Part shown: positions 1-7,751 of the stretch, piece after piece
How the letters are laid out: each line of letters begins with the position of its first letter
Position numbering within the stretch: position 1 is the first letter of the stretch
DNA from: Acanthamoeba sp. SK_2022b
Taxonomy: Eukaryota; Discosea; Longamoebia; Acanthamoebidae
Reading direction: 5' to 3'
DNA: 10,695 nucleotides
Assembly: GCA_027943245.1 (NCBI GenBank)
Contig: JANDJZ010001041.1
Span: 1-10,695 of the forward strand
Position numbers and translations under genes: made by a program
The notes under the pieces: model-generated
Database searches by the model: none
The model's input: the letters and a program-made list of their open reading frames with translations, nothing else
Told to the model about the DNA's origin: nothing

Positions 1-246
1 CGGTGTGTGCTGTGGTTGTGGCTGCTCCATGATTCAACAAGACAGACAAGCGCTTTTGTGCTTGCGCTGGCGGACACAACGGCACAACGTTGCTTGCACC
101 CGACCGTTTTTTACCAAATTTTTGAATTTTTCGTTCTTTTGGGCGTGCGTTTCGGAGCTACCCCAATGGGGGGGGGGGGCTGTACAAGCGGGGCAGAAAG
201 GCGAGTAGAGAGGTGAAGCGGGCTGGTGTCTGGTTACGCCGCCGCT
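1..246. other. Left flank, no gene recognised
   Basis: This is the sequence after the NBR1-like stop on the minus strand. It holds a 12-G run (168-179) and an AT-rich patch near 110-140. I saw no AATAAA on the minus strand and no coding domain in any frame. It presumably holds the NBR1-like 3' UTR. Confidence 0.5.
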
Positions 247-1833
247 TCACTGGCCAGAGAGGAGGGCCTCGAGCGCCAGGTCCAGGCTGCCCTTGTGCTT
301 GTCGAGCAGCTTCACGTTGTGCTCCACGTTGGTGAAACCTGGGCAAAGAAGAAGAACAAGAAGCAAGGCTGGGGCGTGAGAACAAGAAGAGACACACCAC
401 GGAAAAGGCGGGCACCCCCCGTACCCATCTCGGCCAAGGCGGTGAGCTGGCCCGGATACTTGCTGTACAGCTGCCTCTTCTTGGCCTCCTCCTCCTCCTG
501 CTTCTTCTTCAGCGCAGCTGCTGCCTGCCTCCTGGCCTCTTCCTCCGCCTGCCTCCTGGCCTCCTCCTCCTGCTTCTTCTTCAGCGCAGCCTCCGCCTGC
601 CTCCTGGCCTCCTCCTCTGCCTGCCTCCTGGCCTCCTCTTCCGCCTGCCTCCTGGCCTCCTCCTCCTCCTCCCGCTTCTTCTGCAGCGCTGCCGCCTCAG
701 CCTCGGCAGCGGCAGCGGCAGCCGCTTTCTCTTCCTCCTGTTTCCTCCTTTCGTCCTCCTCAAGCTGTCGCTTGAGTTCCTCCATCTGCCTAGCGAGCTC
801 TTCCTCATAGCGGGCTTTCTCCTCCTCTTGCAGCTTCCTGAGCATGGCCTCCTCCTCCAGCCTCCTCCTCTCCTCTTCTTCACGCTGCAGCCTGAGCTGC
901 TGCTCCTCCTCCTCCGCCAGGCGCATGGCTTCTGCCTGCTCGGCCAGCTCCTTCTCCGCTGCGGCGTTGTCCTGGACGACAGTGATGTCGACCCACAGGC
1001 GACTGCCGAATGCCGAGCCATCCTCAGCGAAAAGGCGCCAGTACTGAACGCAGCGGCCGGGGCGCGAGGGCGCCTGAAGCTCAACGCCGATGTCGGTCTC
1101 CTCGTCAGGGCCAACCGCACGGGTGATGGTGCCCACTGCGAGCACGCGCAGCTGGCCGTCGTTGGGGTCCACCATCTTCATGACAACCCCGCCCTTAGGC
1201 CAGGTCGCGGTGCCGGTGTTCTTGACGCGCCACACCTACATACAAATCAAAGTCAGTTGGTTGTCAGGACAGCTGAGAGGGGAGGGCAAAAGAAGATGGG
1301 ACCTTCTGGAACTTGACGTTGGCAGTAACGCTGGTGCCGTCGGGCACGGTTATATCTCTAACAAAGACGGCCATCAACTGAGGCAGGGGTTGGTCGGATG
1401 AGGCACAGCGCCTTGGCTTGACGTCATACACATTGAGCCTCAAAACCTAGCAAAAGAGCAGCAGGATGGAATTCCATTAGATGGTCGTCTTTGTCTTTAA
1501 AAGCAGCTGCATCTCGGGCCCGTGGTACCGTGGGTTGCAGGCGCTTTGCTTCTTGAAGCTCAAGGTCAGAGCCAAGCGTAATGAGCTGAGAAAGGAGAAA
1601 TAATGATGCGTTACTACTACTCGATGTACACAAAACACAATGGAGCTCCAACTCGAATTGCATACCTCTTCCTCGTCATCGATGTACTTGATCTGTACGC
1701 TCTCAGGAGCGAGCACGAAGTGCTTGGAGATGAGGCTATGGAGATCAGCGAAAGAGATGTCCTTCTGCACGCTGAAGCGCCTGATGTCCTCATCAAGCTT
1801 TACTTTAAGCGAAATGTGCGTTGCGTCCGCCAT
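247..1833 (-). CDS. NBR1-like autophagy receptor (PB1, FW, coiled coil, UBA)
   Basis: Five exons, read on the minus strand: 1833-1666, 1585-1529, 1446-1303, 1235-425 and 338-247. All four introns are GT-AG (67 to 86 nt) and the product is 423 aa. Residues 1 to about 86 form a PB1 domain with a basic first strand (SLKVKL) and the acidic OPCA segment (KYIDDEEE, then SDLEL), so it could bind on both faces. Residues about 103-211 are an NBR1-type FW (four-tryptophan) domain, with VWRVKNTG, ATWPKGG, QYWRLF and LWVDITV. Residues 213-377 are a charged Glu/Arg/Ala coiled coil. Residues 384-423 are a UBA domain containing MGFTN, ending ALEALLSGQ. Family knowledge: NBR1 proteins polymerise by PB1 and bind ubiquitinated cargo by UBA in selective autophagy. 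The ZZ finger usual in NBR1 is absent, the coiled coil follows FW rather than preceding it, and I found no clear LIR motif. The start ATG has A at -3 and gives a complete PB1. Identity is strong; true NBR1 orthology is inferred. Confidence 0.9.
474..668 (-). repeat. Octapeptide (24-bp) repeat in the coiled coil
   Basis: Within exon 4 of the NBR1-like gene, residues about 313-377 repeat the octapeptide EEEARRQA. It occurs three times, then AEAALKKKQ, then twice more, then AAALKKKQ, so there is a higher-order duplication ending each time in ALKKKQ. At DNA level this is an imperfect 24-bp tandem repeat that appears as CTCC-rich sequence on the plus strand. The open frame is kept throughout. Repeat number is likely to vary between strains and may be mis-assembled. 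Confidence 0.85.
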
Positions 1834-2088
1834 TCTGCTTGCTCAAGATGCTGCTTTGGGTGATTGGTTGGTTTGTCTGGGGTGTTGGCGAGGTAAAAAG
1901 AATGATGACACAATCGGTGAGGCCTCTTGGACAGGGTGTCGTAGGAAATTTACTGCTTTTACGGCACTTTTTCGGCTCGGAAATTCCGTGAAGCCCGTAA
2001 CCCAACCATTTCAGCCAGCGCGCGTTCTTACATTTGTAAAAGCACTGGGTTGGTCCAACCGCTGTTGGGGGACGCCCCTTGGCCGGTG
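1834..2088 (-). promoter_or_regulatory. Spacer between the F-box/MORN stop and the NBR1-like start
   Basis: This 255-bp tandem spacer must hold the 3' end of the F-box/MORN transcript and the promoter of the NBR1-like gene. On the minus strand a CCAAT-box-like element (CCAATCA) lies about 30 bp before the NBR1-like ATG. Near 2030-2042 there is a small inverted repeat, TTACA/TGTAA. No TATA box and no AATAAA were seen on the minus strand. The promoter assignment is positional. Confidence 0.4.
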
Positions 2089-4422
2089 TCACCCGTGGTC
2101 CTTGAGACTAAGCCACTTGATTCCGTCGCGGATCTTGTGTGTTGGCGAGACAACTTCGACCTCGCCCGGAGCATGTAGCTCATCGGCCTGCATCCTGTCC
2201 TCTGCGCAGGGGCCACGCAACCAGCCAAAAACGGGGGCACAGCTCAGATCAGGTGTGCGGGGGGGGGGCGTTCATCCACAGGGAGGGGGACAGGAGAGTG
2301 TGCCTTTCCAAGCCTGCTCGAATTCCCGGCCATCGGGGCAAATGAGGCGCCCGTTCCGCCTGCCCACCTGTGGCGCCACAGCCCACGCCATTCAGCGACC
2401 GCAAGTCAATGGGGGATGGTTGTGGACGCAGGGTGGGTGGGGAGTAGCGTGCCTGCCACTCGCCAACAAATTGGTGACCGGAAGGCCATGTGTAGACTCC
2501 GCGGCCCACGCGGCGGTCCCTCTCGTACGTGCCCTCGTAGGTGGCCCCGTTCCCGTACTGGCGGCGGCCGTATCCGTGGGCCTACAGCGCCTCTGTTAGC
2601 AACGGCTCGCGGCAGTCAAAAGAGGCGGCAGGACCTTGGTGTGGAGGAAGGCGCCCTTGTAGACCTCCCGCTTGCCGTTCTCGAACCAATGCTTGCTGCC
2701 CTCGCCACTCAGCTCATTCCTGCGACAGCCCAATGGAACACGGGTTGGGATTTGGGGGGCTGCGGTGTTCAAGGACTGCCCCCCCCCCCCGTAGCGTTGG
2801 AGCGGGCGAGGCTCGCTTACCTGCTCCACTCTCCTTCGAAGGTGAATCCGTTCCTGGCGGCGGCGTTGGCGGCGGTTCAACGCTTGGGTGTGAGCGGCCC
2901 CGTGAAAAGCGGGGAGAGGCCGGGGGTGAGAAGGGCACGCACCTGGTGTGAAGAACGCCGGAGCCCTCCTGGTAGCCGTCCTTCCACCCGCCCTCGTAGT
3001 AGCCCCCGCCCGGCCACACGATCTTCCCCTGGCCGTGGCGGGTGTCTGCCTGCCAGAACCATGGAGGCGCCAAACACGGACACGGGTCAGCCAACAGCAG
3101 TTTGATTGTAGAAAAAAAAGGGGGGGGGGAGCGGGGGTGGGCGCACCGGTGTACCACGTTCCGTTGTTCCTGAGGCGAGGCCAGGAAGGAGAAGAGAAGA
3201 GAAGAAGAGAGATGAGGTGTGAAGAGCAGAAGACAACCGGTGAGGCTGCCACTGCTTCAAAAGAGGGACAGGTACCAGATGCACTTGCCCTGTGTGCGCA
3301 GACGAAGGGTCCGCGGGTCACGCACACGCACACGCACAGAAAGGAAGCAACGTGAATGTCCAGCACTGCCCCATGGACGTGGGATGAGGGCAAAGAGCAC
3401 GTACGTAGCCGTGCCTCTTACCATCTGGCGAAGTAGCAAGGGGGGTGGGGCTGGTTAGCGTGGTGGTGGAGGGTGGCCACAAGGCCAACAAAGAGGTTCG
3501 GCTCAATGGAACTGTTACCTTTCCACTCGCCGCAGTACTGCCAAACCCTGGTCTCCGCGGCGGCGGCGCTGTCGGCCGCGCTGCTGGGTTGGTTATTGCC
3601 GAAGCCAATCCCGGTGAACATCGTGCCGTCCGAGGCCTTGGCCGTCATCTGCATCGCGGGCCACGGCGATTCGCGGTCAGCGTGCGCTCGCCACGCCCCG
3701 CGCCGCCTCACAAATCGCGCGCGTGGGCCAACAAACACCACGAGCTCGGGCTCGCCATACGTTTTGTGCGCGCCACAGCCACTGCCAGGAGCTGTTTCAC
3801 TCGTCCGTTGTTGGAGGTGGCCGCAATGGGAGGGAGGGAGGGAGTCGACGCCGCGCGTTAGCCAAGCGAGCAGCTGTGGCCGGGCCCCAGCGAAGCGGGA
3901 CGACGGCGCATACCTGTTGTCGGGCTTGGCCTGGAGAAAGGAATCGCGGGAGCGGATGAGCGCGAGGTCCGTCGGGGTGTGGTCTTTCTCCTGTCGGTGC
4001 TCGGGCTGCAGCAGGCTCAGCAGCGTGACGGCCTCCACTTCCCTCGCGCACAGGCCTCGCCTGAGTGGAAGAGACAGACAGAGTATTACGCGCGCGCACA
4101 CTGACAAGGGACAAGCCAGCAGCTTGGCGCCAGCGAGCAGCAGTACCAGAGGTGTTGGTCGAGAGTCAGCCCGTGCCAATACTTGCAGGTCAAGGCTATT
4201 CAATAGCAGCAACAGCAGTTGGAAGTAGTAGAAGAAGAACATCATCAGCGAGGGAGGGAGGGAGGAGTGGGGGTGTGATGGAGGGAGAGCACCGGCTCTG
4301 GTGAGTACGTCCTTGCCCGGGAGGAAGTAGAAGATGCGCAACATGACCTCGGGCGGGAGAACCTCATCCCGCTCCTCGCCATTACGCGGCCCGCCCAAGA
4401 AAGACGAAAGGCGTCCAGCCAT
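2089..4422 (-). CDS. F-box protein with C-terminal MORN repeats
   Basis: Proposed exons on the minus strand: 4422-4293, 4195-4147, 4060-3914, 3791-3761, 3648-3519, 3424-3405, 3289-3276, 3169-3147, 3060-2943, 2853-2821, 2719-2635, 2581-2453, 2367-2304 and 2201-2089, giving 361 aa. The start has a textbook ACCATGG context. Residues about 21-65 are an F-box ([17 protein letters not shown], then CKYWHGL and DQHLW), the part that in other F-box proteins binds SKP1 of an SCF ubiquitin ligase. Residues 109-119 hold a W-x-W-L motif. Residues about 157-330 are seven or eight MORN repeats, e.g. [29 protein letters not shown] and FVGEWQVGRRNG. Every exon join except one keeps phase at standard or GC-AG borders. 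The exception is 3146-3061 (GT...AT); a canonical acceptor at 3050 would disturb the MORN spacing. If the last intron is not used, the protein stops at 2272. Substrate is unknown. Family assignment is firm; the exact 3' exons are less so. Confidence 0.82.
2202..2303 (-). other. Probable GC-AG intron, F-box/MORN gene (last intron)
   Basis: The donor is AAAG|GCACAC and the acceptor GCGCAG|AG, phase 1, 102 nt. Splicing joins FEQAWK to [12 protein letters not shown] and opens a further 37 codons with good coding character. Without it the frame stops at 2272. The only GT donors before that stop are phase 1 and would create TAG at the junction. The intron contains a C10 run on the sense strand. Confidence 0.6.
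2368..2452 (-). other. Probable GC-AG intron, F-box/MORN gene
   Basis: The donor is CAG|GCACGC and the acceptor CCACAG|GTG, phase 0, 85 nt. The join gives FVGEWQVGRRNG with exact MORN spacing. The only competing in-phase GT option is a 40-nt intron using a GT in TTGCGGTCG; it would leave a linker that does not fit a MORN repeat. Confidence 0.7.
3061..3146 (-). other. Anomalous intron (GT...AT) or splice ambiguity in the F-box/MORN gene
   Basis: The donor ACCG|GTGCGC follows a MORN strand (NNGTWYT). The downstream exon reads [15 protein letters not shown] if it begins at 3060, which restores perfect YxGxW spacing, but the intron would then end in CAT. The canonical acceptor CTGGCAG ends at 3050 and is out of phase with this donor. 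The next AG, at 3046, is in phase but removes the G-x-W part of the repeat. The intron carries C10 T8 and a CTGAC branch-point-like site. Confidence 0.45.
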
Positions 4423-4553
4423 GGTACTGCAGCTCAGGCCTAGGGCCGGGCTTTTCTTCAAAGAGAAACGGACAACCGAGCAAAAAGAAAGCTAAACTTT
4501 CTCATCAAGATAACAATAAAATAAATATTAATAAAAATACGCACGAACACAAG
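4423..4553. promoter_or_regulatory. Compact AT-rich divergent promoter, F-box/MORN and CTU1
   Basis: Only 131 bp separate the two divergent start codons. Positions about 4490-4542 are strikingly AT-rich in a GC-rich window, with runs such as AATAAATATTAATAAAAATA, which is TATA-like on both strands. The core lies within about 20 to 60 bp of the CTU1 ATG, so the CTU1 5' leader must be short. A shared bidirectional promoter is inferred from position and composition. Confidence 0.6.
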
Positions 4554-6133
4554 ATGGTGAGGTACTGCTGCCTCTGCATCAACAACCGAGCGATCATTAA
4601 ACGGCCCAAGACGGCCGAGATGATATGCAAGGACTGCTTTTTCCGCGTATTCGAAGATGAGGTACACCAAACAATTATGGATAACAAGCTCTTTCATCGC
4701 GGCGAACGGGTTGCCATCGCCGCCAGCGGGGGCAAAGGTTGCCATCCTCCCACGATGCTAGTCCCCCTCTTCTCGTCCTTGCTCACGGCACCCCACTTCG
4801 CAGACTCCACCGTGCTGGCACACGTGCTGACGACCCTCAACGAAAGGCACGACTACGGGCTTGACCTGTTCTTGCTGTCCATCGACGAGGGCATCACCGG
4901 CTACCGAGATGACTCGCTCGAGGTAAGCAGGATCCACCGCCCTTTCCCTTTGCTCTACGCGGACCACGCCCTGGGCTTGACCACCTCTCCTACGCAGACC
5001 GTGAAGAGAAACAAAGAGCAGTACCAGCTCCCTCTCAAGGTATCGCCCGCCGGCTCCCCTCCCTCTCGCTCTTGCCTCGACCGCTGCGGCAGCCCCCGAA
5101 CACTGACGCGCCATCACGCAACGACGCCCTCCCCCAAACAACCGATCATCAGATCCTCTCGTACAGGGACCTGTATGGGTGGTCCATGGACGACATCGTC
5201 CGCGTGATCGGCCTCCGCAACAACTGTACGGCAGATTTTTGTTGCAGCAACTCCACCTCTCGTTGCGTGGGTGCTGATGATGACGATGATAACGATGATG
5301 AGGGTGATGACCCGCTGTGTGTTTGCTGCGTGGGCCAAGGCACCTTTTGTGGCGTCTTCCGCAGGCAGGCGCTCGACCGCGGTGCGGTGATCATGAAGGC
5401 GGACAAGATCGTGACCGGCCATAACGCCGACGACATTGCCGAGACCGTGCTCATGAATCGTGCGGCTACACCCTCTCCACTCCCAGACCTGCCACACACC
5501 GACGCCCTCTTCTTGTGTCTTGCGCCTCAGTTCTTCGCGGAGACTCCTCTCGGCTCCGACGGTGCGTTGACGTCATGACGGGGAGCAAGGGCACGCTGCC
5601 GCGGTGCAAGCCTTTCAAGTACACCTACGAAAAGGAGATCGTCATGTACGGCACCACAGACGCGCCCCTCCCAACGTCGCACGGCCTCTAACGCGCGGAG
5701 CACGCCCGCAGGTACGCCTACTTTAAGAAGCTGGACTACTTCTCGACCGAGTGCATCTATTCGCCAAATGCCTATCGCGGCTTCGCTCGGGAGTTCCTCA
5801 AGGACCTGGAGAGGATTCGACCCAGCGCCATCCTTGGTATGGCCTCTCCTGCTGCTGCTACTGTTTGAGCGTTTCGAGAAGCGTTGGGCGGAGCTCATGT
5901 GTTTGTGATTCCGGATAGACATCATCCACTCCGGCGAGAACATGCACCTCAGCACCGAGATCAAGGACAAGATGCCTAGCGTGGGGAAATGTACGCGCTG
6001 TGGTTACATATCCAGCCAGAAGCTCTGCAAGGCGTGCGTGCTCCTAGAAGGACTCAACAAGGGGCGCCCAAAGGTGGACATTGCCGATGAGACAGAGGCT
6101 ACCCCTACAGCTGCAGCGTTGGCCCCAAAGTGA
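4554..6133 (+). CDS. CTU1: Cytoplasmic tRNA 2-thiolation protein 1 (CTU1/NCS6/ATPBD3)
   Basis: Eight exons: 4554-4737, 4804-4922, 4998-5039, 5153-5225, 5340-5459, 5531-5645, 5712-5836 and 5919-6133. All introns are GT-AG (66 to 114 nt) and the product is 330 aa, normal for the family. With CTU2, CTU1 thiolates U34 of cytosolic tRNA-Lys, -Glu and -Gln (mcm5s2U), with sulfur from URM1. Visible motifs are an N-terminal zinc site (CCLC, then ICKDC), the PP-loop SGGKDS at 58-63 for ATP adenylation of U34, [22 protein letters not shown], the [12 protein letters not shown] site with CxxC cysteines, [26 protein letters not shown] and a C-terminal zinc site (KCTRCGY, then LCKAC). Each of these lies at its family position after splicing. 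The 5226-5339 intron is unusual: it is a multiple of three with no stop. Introns 4 and 6 both start GTACGGCA. The start ATG has A at -3 and lies just before the first zinc cysteines. Confidence 0.97.
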
Positions 6134-6146
6134 GGAATAAGAACTG

Positions 6147-6152
6147 AATAAA
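6147..6152 (+). terminator. AATAAA polyadenylation signal of CTU1
   Basis: A perfect AATAAA lies 14 nt after the CTU1 stop and is followed by a TTTCCTCC stretch. A very short 3' UTR fits the 247-bp gap to the tubulin ATG. Confidence 0.65.
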
Positions 6153-6266
6153 AGTGTTTCCTCCTTCCAGATGCTGTGGGTTACACTGACAAGCTTCAAC
6201 GTTGATTCTTGTTCTTCCCGGTTTTTTTGGTGTCGACAACACGCTTTGGGCGCGTAAGCGCGTTTG

Positions 6267-6310
6267 TGGCGGCAAACACCAGACTGTTGTGTCCGCTTTT
6301 GGCGGCAAAC
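6267..6310. promoter_or_regulatory. Duplicated E2F-like element upstream of alpha-tubulin
   Basis: An 11-bp sequence, TGGCGGCAAAC, occurs twice, at 6267-6277 and 6300-6310, exactly 33 bp apart. It lies 71 to 114 bp before the tubulin ATG. On the minus strand each copy contains TTTGCCGC, which fits the E2F/DP consensus TTTSSCGC. The second copy is preceded by TTT, giving TTTTGGCGGCAAA. No TATA box was seen. A role in cell-cycle expression of tubulin is an inference. Confidence 0.45.
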
Positions 6311-6380
6311 CTGAGCGGCGCCAAAGTTGTATCTCCCCCAAGAACGAGCACACCCCTCAGCGCATCTACCTTCCACCAAC

Positions 6381-7751
6381 ATGAGAGAAATCATTTCGCT
6401 TCACATTGGCCAGGCGGGTATCCAAGTCGGTAACGCCTGTTGGGAGCTGTACTGCCTAGAGCACGGCATCAATCCCGATGGCACGAAGATGGCTGAGCAC
6501 GCTCGTGAGCACCAGCAGTCCGATGCCGCTGATACCTTCTTCAGCCTCACTAACGGTGGCGAAAGGTTTGTCCCCAGAAGCATCTACGTCGATCTTGAGC
6601 CTTCCGTCATCGATGCGGTCAAGACCGGTGCCTACTCCAAGTTGTTCCACCCTGACCAGATGATAGCCGGCAAGGAAGACGCGGCCAACAACTACGCGCG
6701 CGGTCATTACACTACCGGCAAGGAGCTCATCGAGAATACCCTCGACAAGATCAGGAAGCTCGCCGATGACTGCGACGGGCTGCAGGGTTTCTTCATCTTC
6801 CACTCAGTCGGCGGTGGTACGGGCTCAGGATTCGGCTCTCTCCTCCTTGAGCGTCTCTCAGTGGACTACGGCAAGAAGAGCAAGCTCGACTTCTGTGTCT
6901 ACCCGTCGCCGCAGATCTCTACCAGCGTCGTGGAGCCCTACAACTCTGTCCTGTCGACGCACTCGCTCCTGGAGAACACCGACGTGGCGTTCATGCTCGA
7001 CAACGAGGCCATCTACGACATCTGCCGCAACAACCTCGGCCTCGAGAAGCCCACCTACCAGAACCTCAACCGTATCATCGCGCAGGTCATCTCCTCCCTC
7101 ACGGCGTCTCTTCGTTTCGATGGAGCACTCAACGTGGACATCAACGAGTTCCAAGTGAACCTCGTCCCCTATCCGCGCATCCACTTCCTGCTCTGCTCCT
7201 ACGCGCCTTTGATTACTCCCGAGAAGTCTCGCCACGAGAACCTCAGCGTGCAGGCCCTCACCACCGCCGTCTTCGAGCCGGCCAACATGATGGCCAAATG
7301 CGATCCCCGCCACGGCAAGTACATGGCCGTGTGCATGATGTACCGCGGCGACGTCGTGCCCAAGGACGTGTCCAGCTCGATTGCGCAGATCAAGACCAAG
7401 AAGACCATCCAGTTCGTCGACTGGTGCCCCACCGGCTTCAAGTGCGGCATCAACTACGCCAAGCCCGCTGCCGTCCCCGGCGGCGACCTGGCCAAGGTTC
7501 CTCGTGCCTGCTGCATGCTCTCCAACAGCACCGCCATCGCCGAGGTTTTCTCGAGAATCGACCACAAGTTCGACCTCATGTACGCCAAGCGCGCCTTTGT
7601 CCACTGGTACGTCGGCGAGGGCATGGAGGAGGGCGAGTTCACCGAGGCGCGCGAGGACCTTGCGGCTTTGGAGAAGGACTACGAGGAGGTGGGCCTCGAC
7701 AGCGCCGACTCTGACTCCCTCGTCGATGCCTCTGAGGTCTCGGAGATCTGA
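6381..7751 (+). CDS. TUBA: Alpha-tubulin
   Basis: A single uninterrupted frame of 456 aa begins [13 protein letters not shown], the conserved alpha-tubulin start; the frame upstream has no ATG. Alpha-tubulin pairs with beta-tubulin to form microtubules. The nucleotide-binding signature GGGTGSG is at 144-150. [36 protein letters not shown], the acidic E of INEFQ that in the family triggers beta-subunit GTP hydrolysis, [13 protein letters not shown] and the [15 protein letters not shown] helix are all present. It departs from the usual alpha-tubulin in two places. The H1-S2 loop (31-50, [14 protein letters not shown]) has one extra residue and no lysine matching K40. The tail ([19 protein letters not shown]) is Ser/Asp-rich and ends in Ile, not EEY. 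It lacks introns, unlike all its neighbours. It lies 247 bp after CTU1 on the same strand and converges with PEX22. Identity is certain. Confidence 0.99.
   Translation: MREIISLHIGQAGIQVGNACWELYCLEHGINPDGTKMAEHAREHQQSDAADTFFSLTNGGERFVPRSIYVDLEPSVIDAVKTGAYSKLFHPDQMIAGKEDAANNYARGHYTTGKELIENTLDKIRKLADDCDGLQGFFIFHSVGGGTGSGFGSLLLERLSVDYGKKSKLDFCVYPSPQISTSVVEPYNSVLSTHSLLENTDVAFMLDNEAIYDICRNNLGLEKPTYQNLNRIIAQVISSLTASLRFDGALNVDINEFQVNLVPYPRIHFLLCSYAPLITPEKSRHENLSVQALTTAVFEPANMMAKCDPRHGKYMAVCMMYRGDVVPKDVSSSIAQIKTKKTIQFVDWCPTGFKCGINYAKPAAVPGGDLAKVPRACCMLSNSTAIAEVFSRIDHKFDLMYAKRAFVHWYVGEGMEEGEFTEAREDLAALEKDYEEVGLDSADSDSLVDASEVSEI

Noticed and set aside
226..810. Ser/Cys/Leu-rich plus-strand open frame
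   Set aside because: It is the reverse complement of the EEEARRQA coiled-coil repeat, which is explained by the minus-strand gene.
474..950. Possible CRISPR-like or mobile-element repeat array
   Set aside because: The repeats are in frame, contiguous without spacers, and encode the coiled coil.
1640..2599. 319-codon plus-strand open frame over the NBR1-like start and the MORN 3' exons
   Set aside because: It lies antisense to a PB1 domain and MORN exons that are supported by homology; its product shows no recognisable domain.
3473..4228. 251-codon plus-strand open frame
   Set aside because: It is antisense to F-box/MORN exons and introns; composition is random Ser/Arg and no domain is visible.
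4058..4292. Single long first intron joining DVLTRAG directly to LCAREVEAV in the F-box gene
   Set aside because: An internal exon at 4195-4147 encodes [13 protein letters not shown], the missing part of the F-box, with phase-matched GT-AG introns on both sides.
5072..5578. CTU1 exon read straight through 5226-5339 as constitutive coding sequence
   Set aside because: The family sequence [12 protein letters not shown] is ungapped and becomes exact only when the 114-nt GT-AG intron is removed; retention is kept as a finding only.
6327..6380. 18-residue N-terminal extension of alpha-tubulin
   Set aside because: It has no [16 protein letters not shown] at 6381 is the invariant tubulin start and has A at -3.
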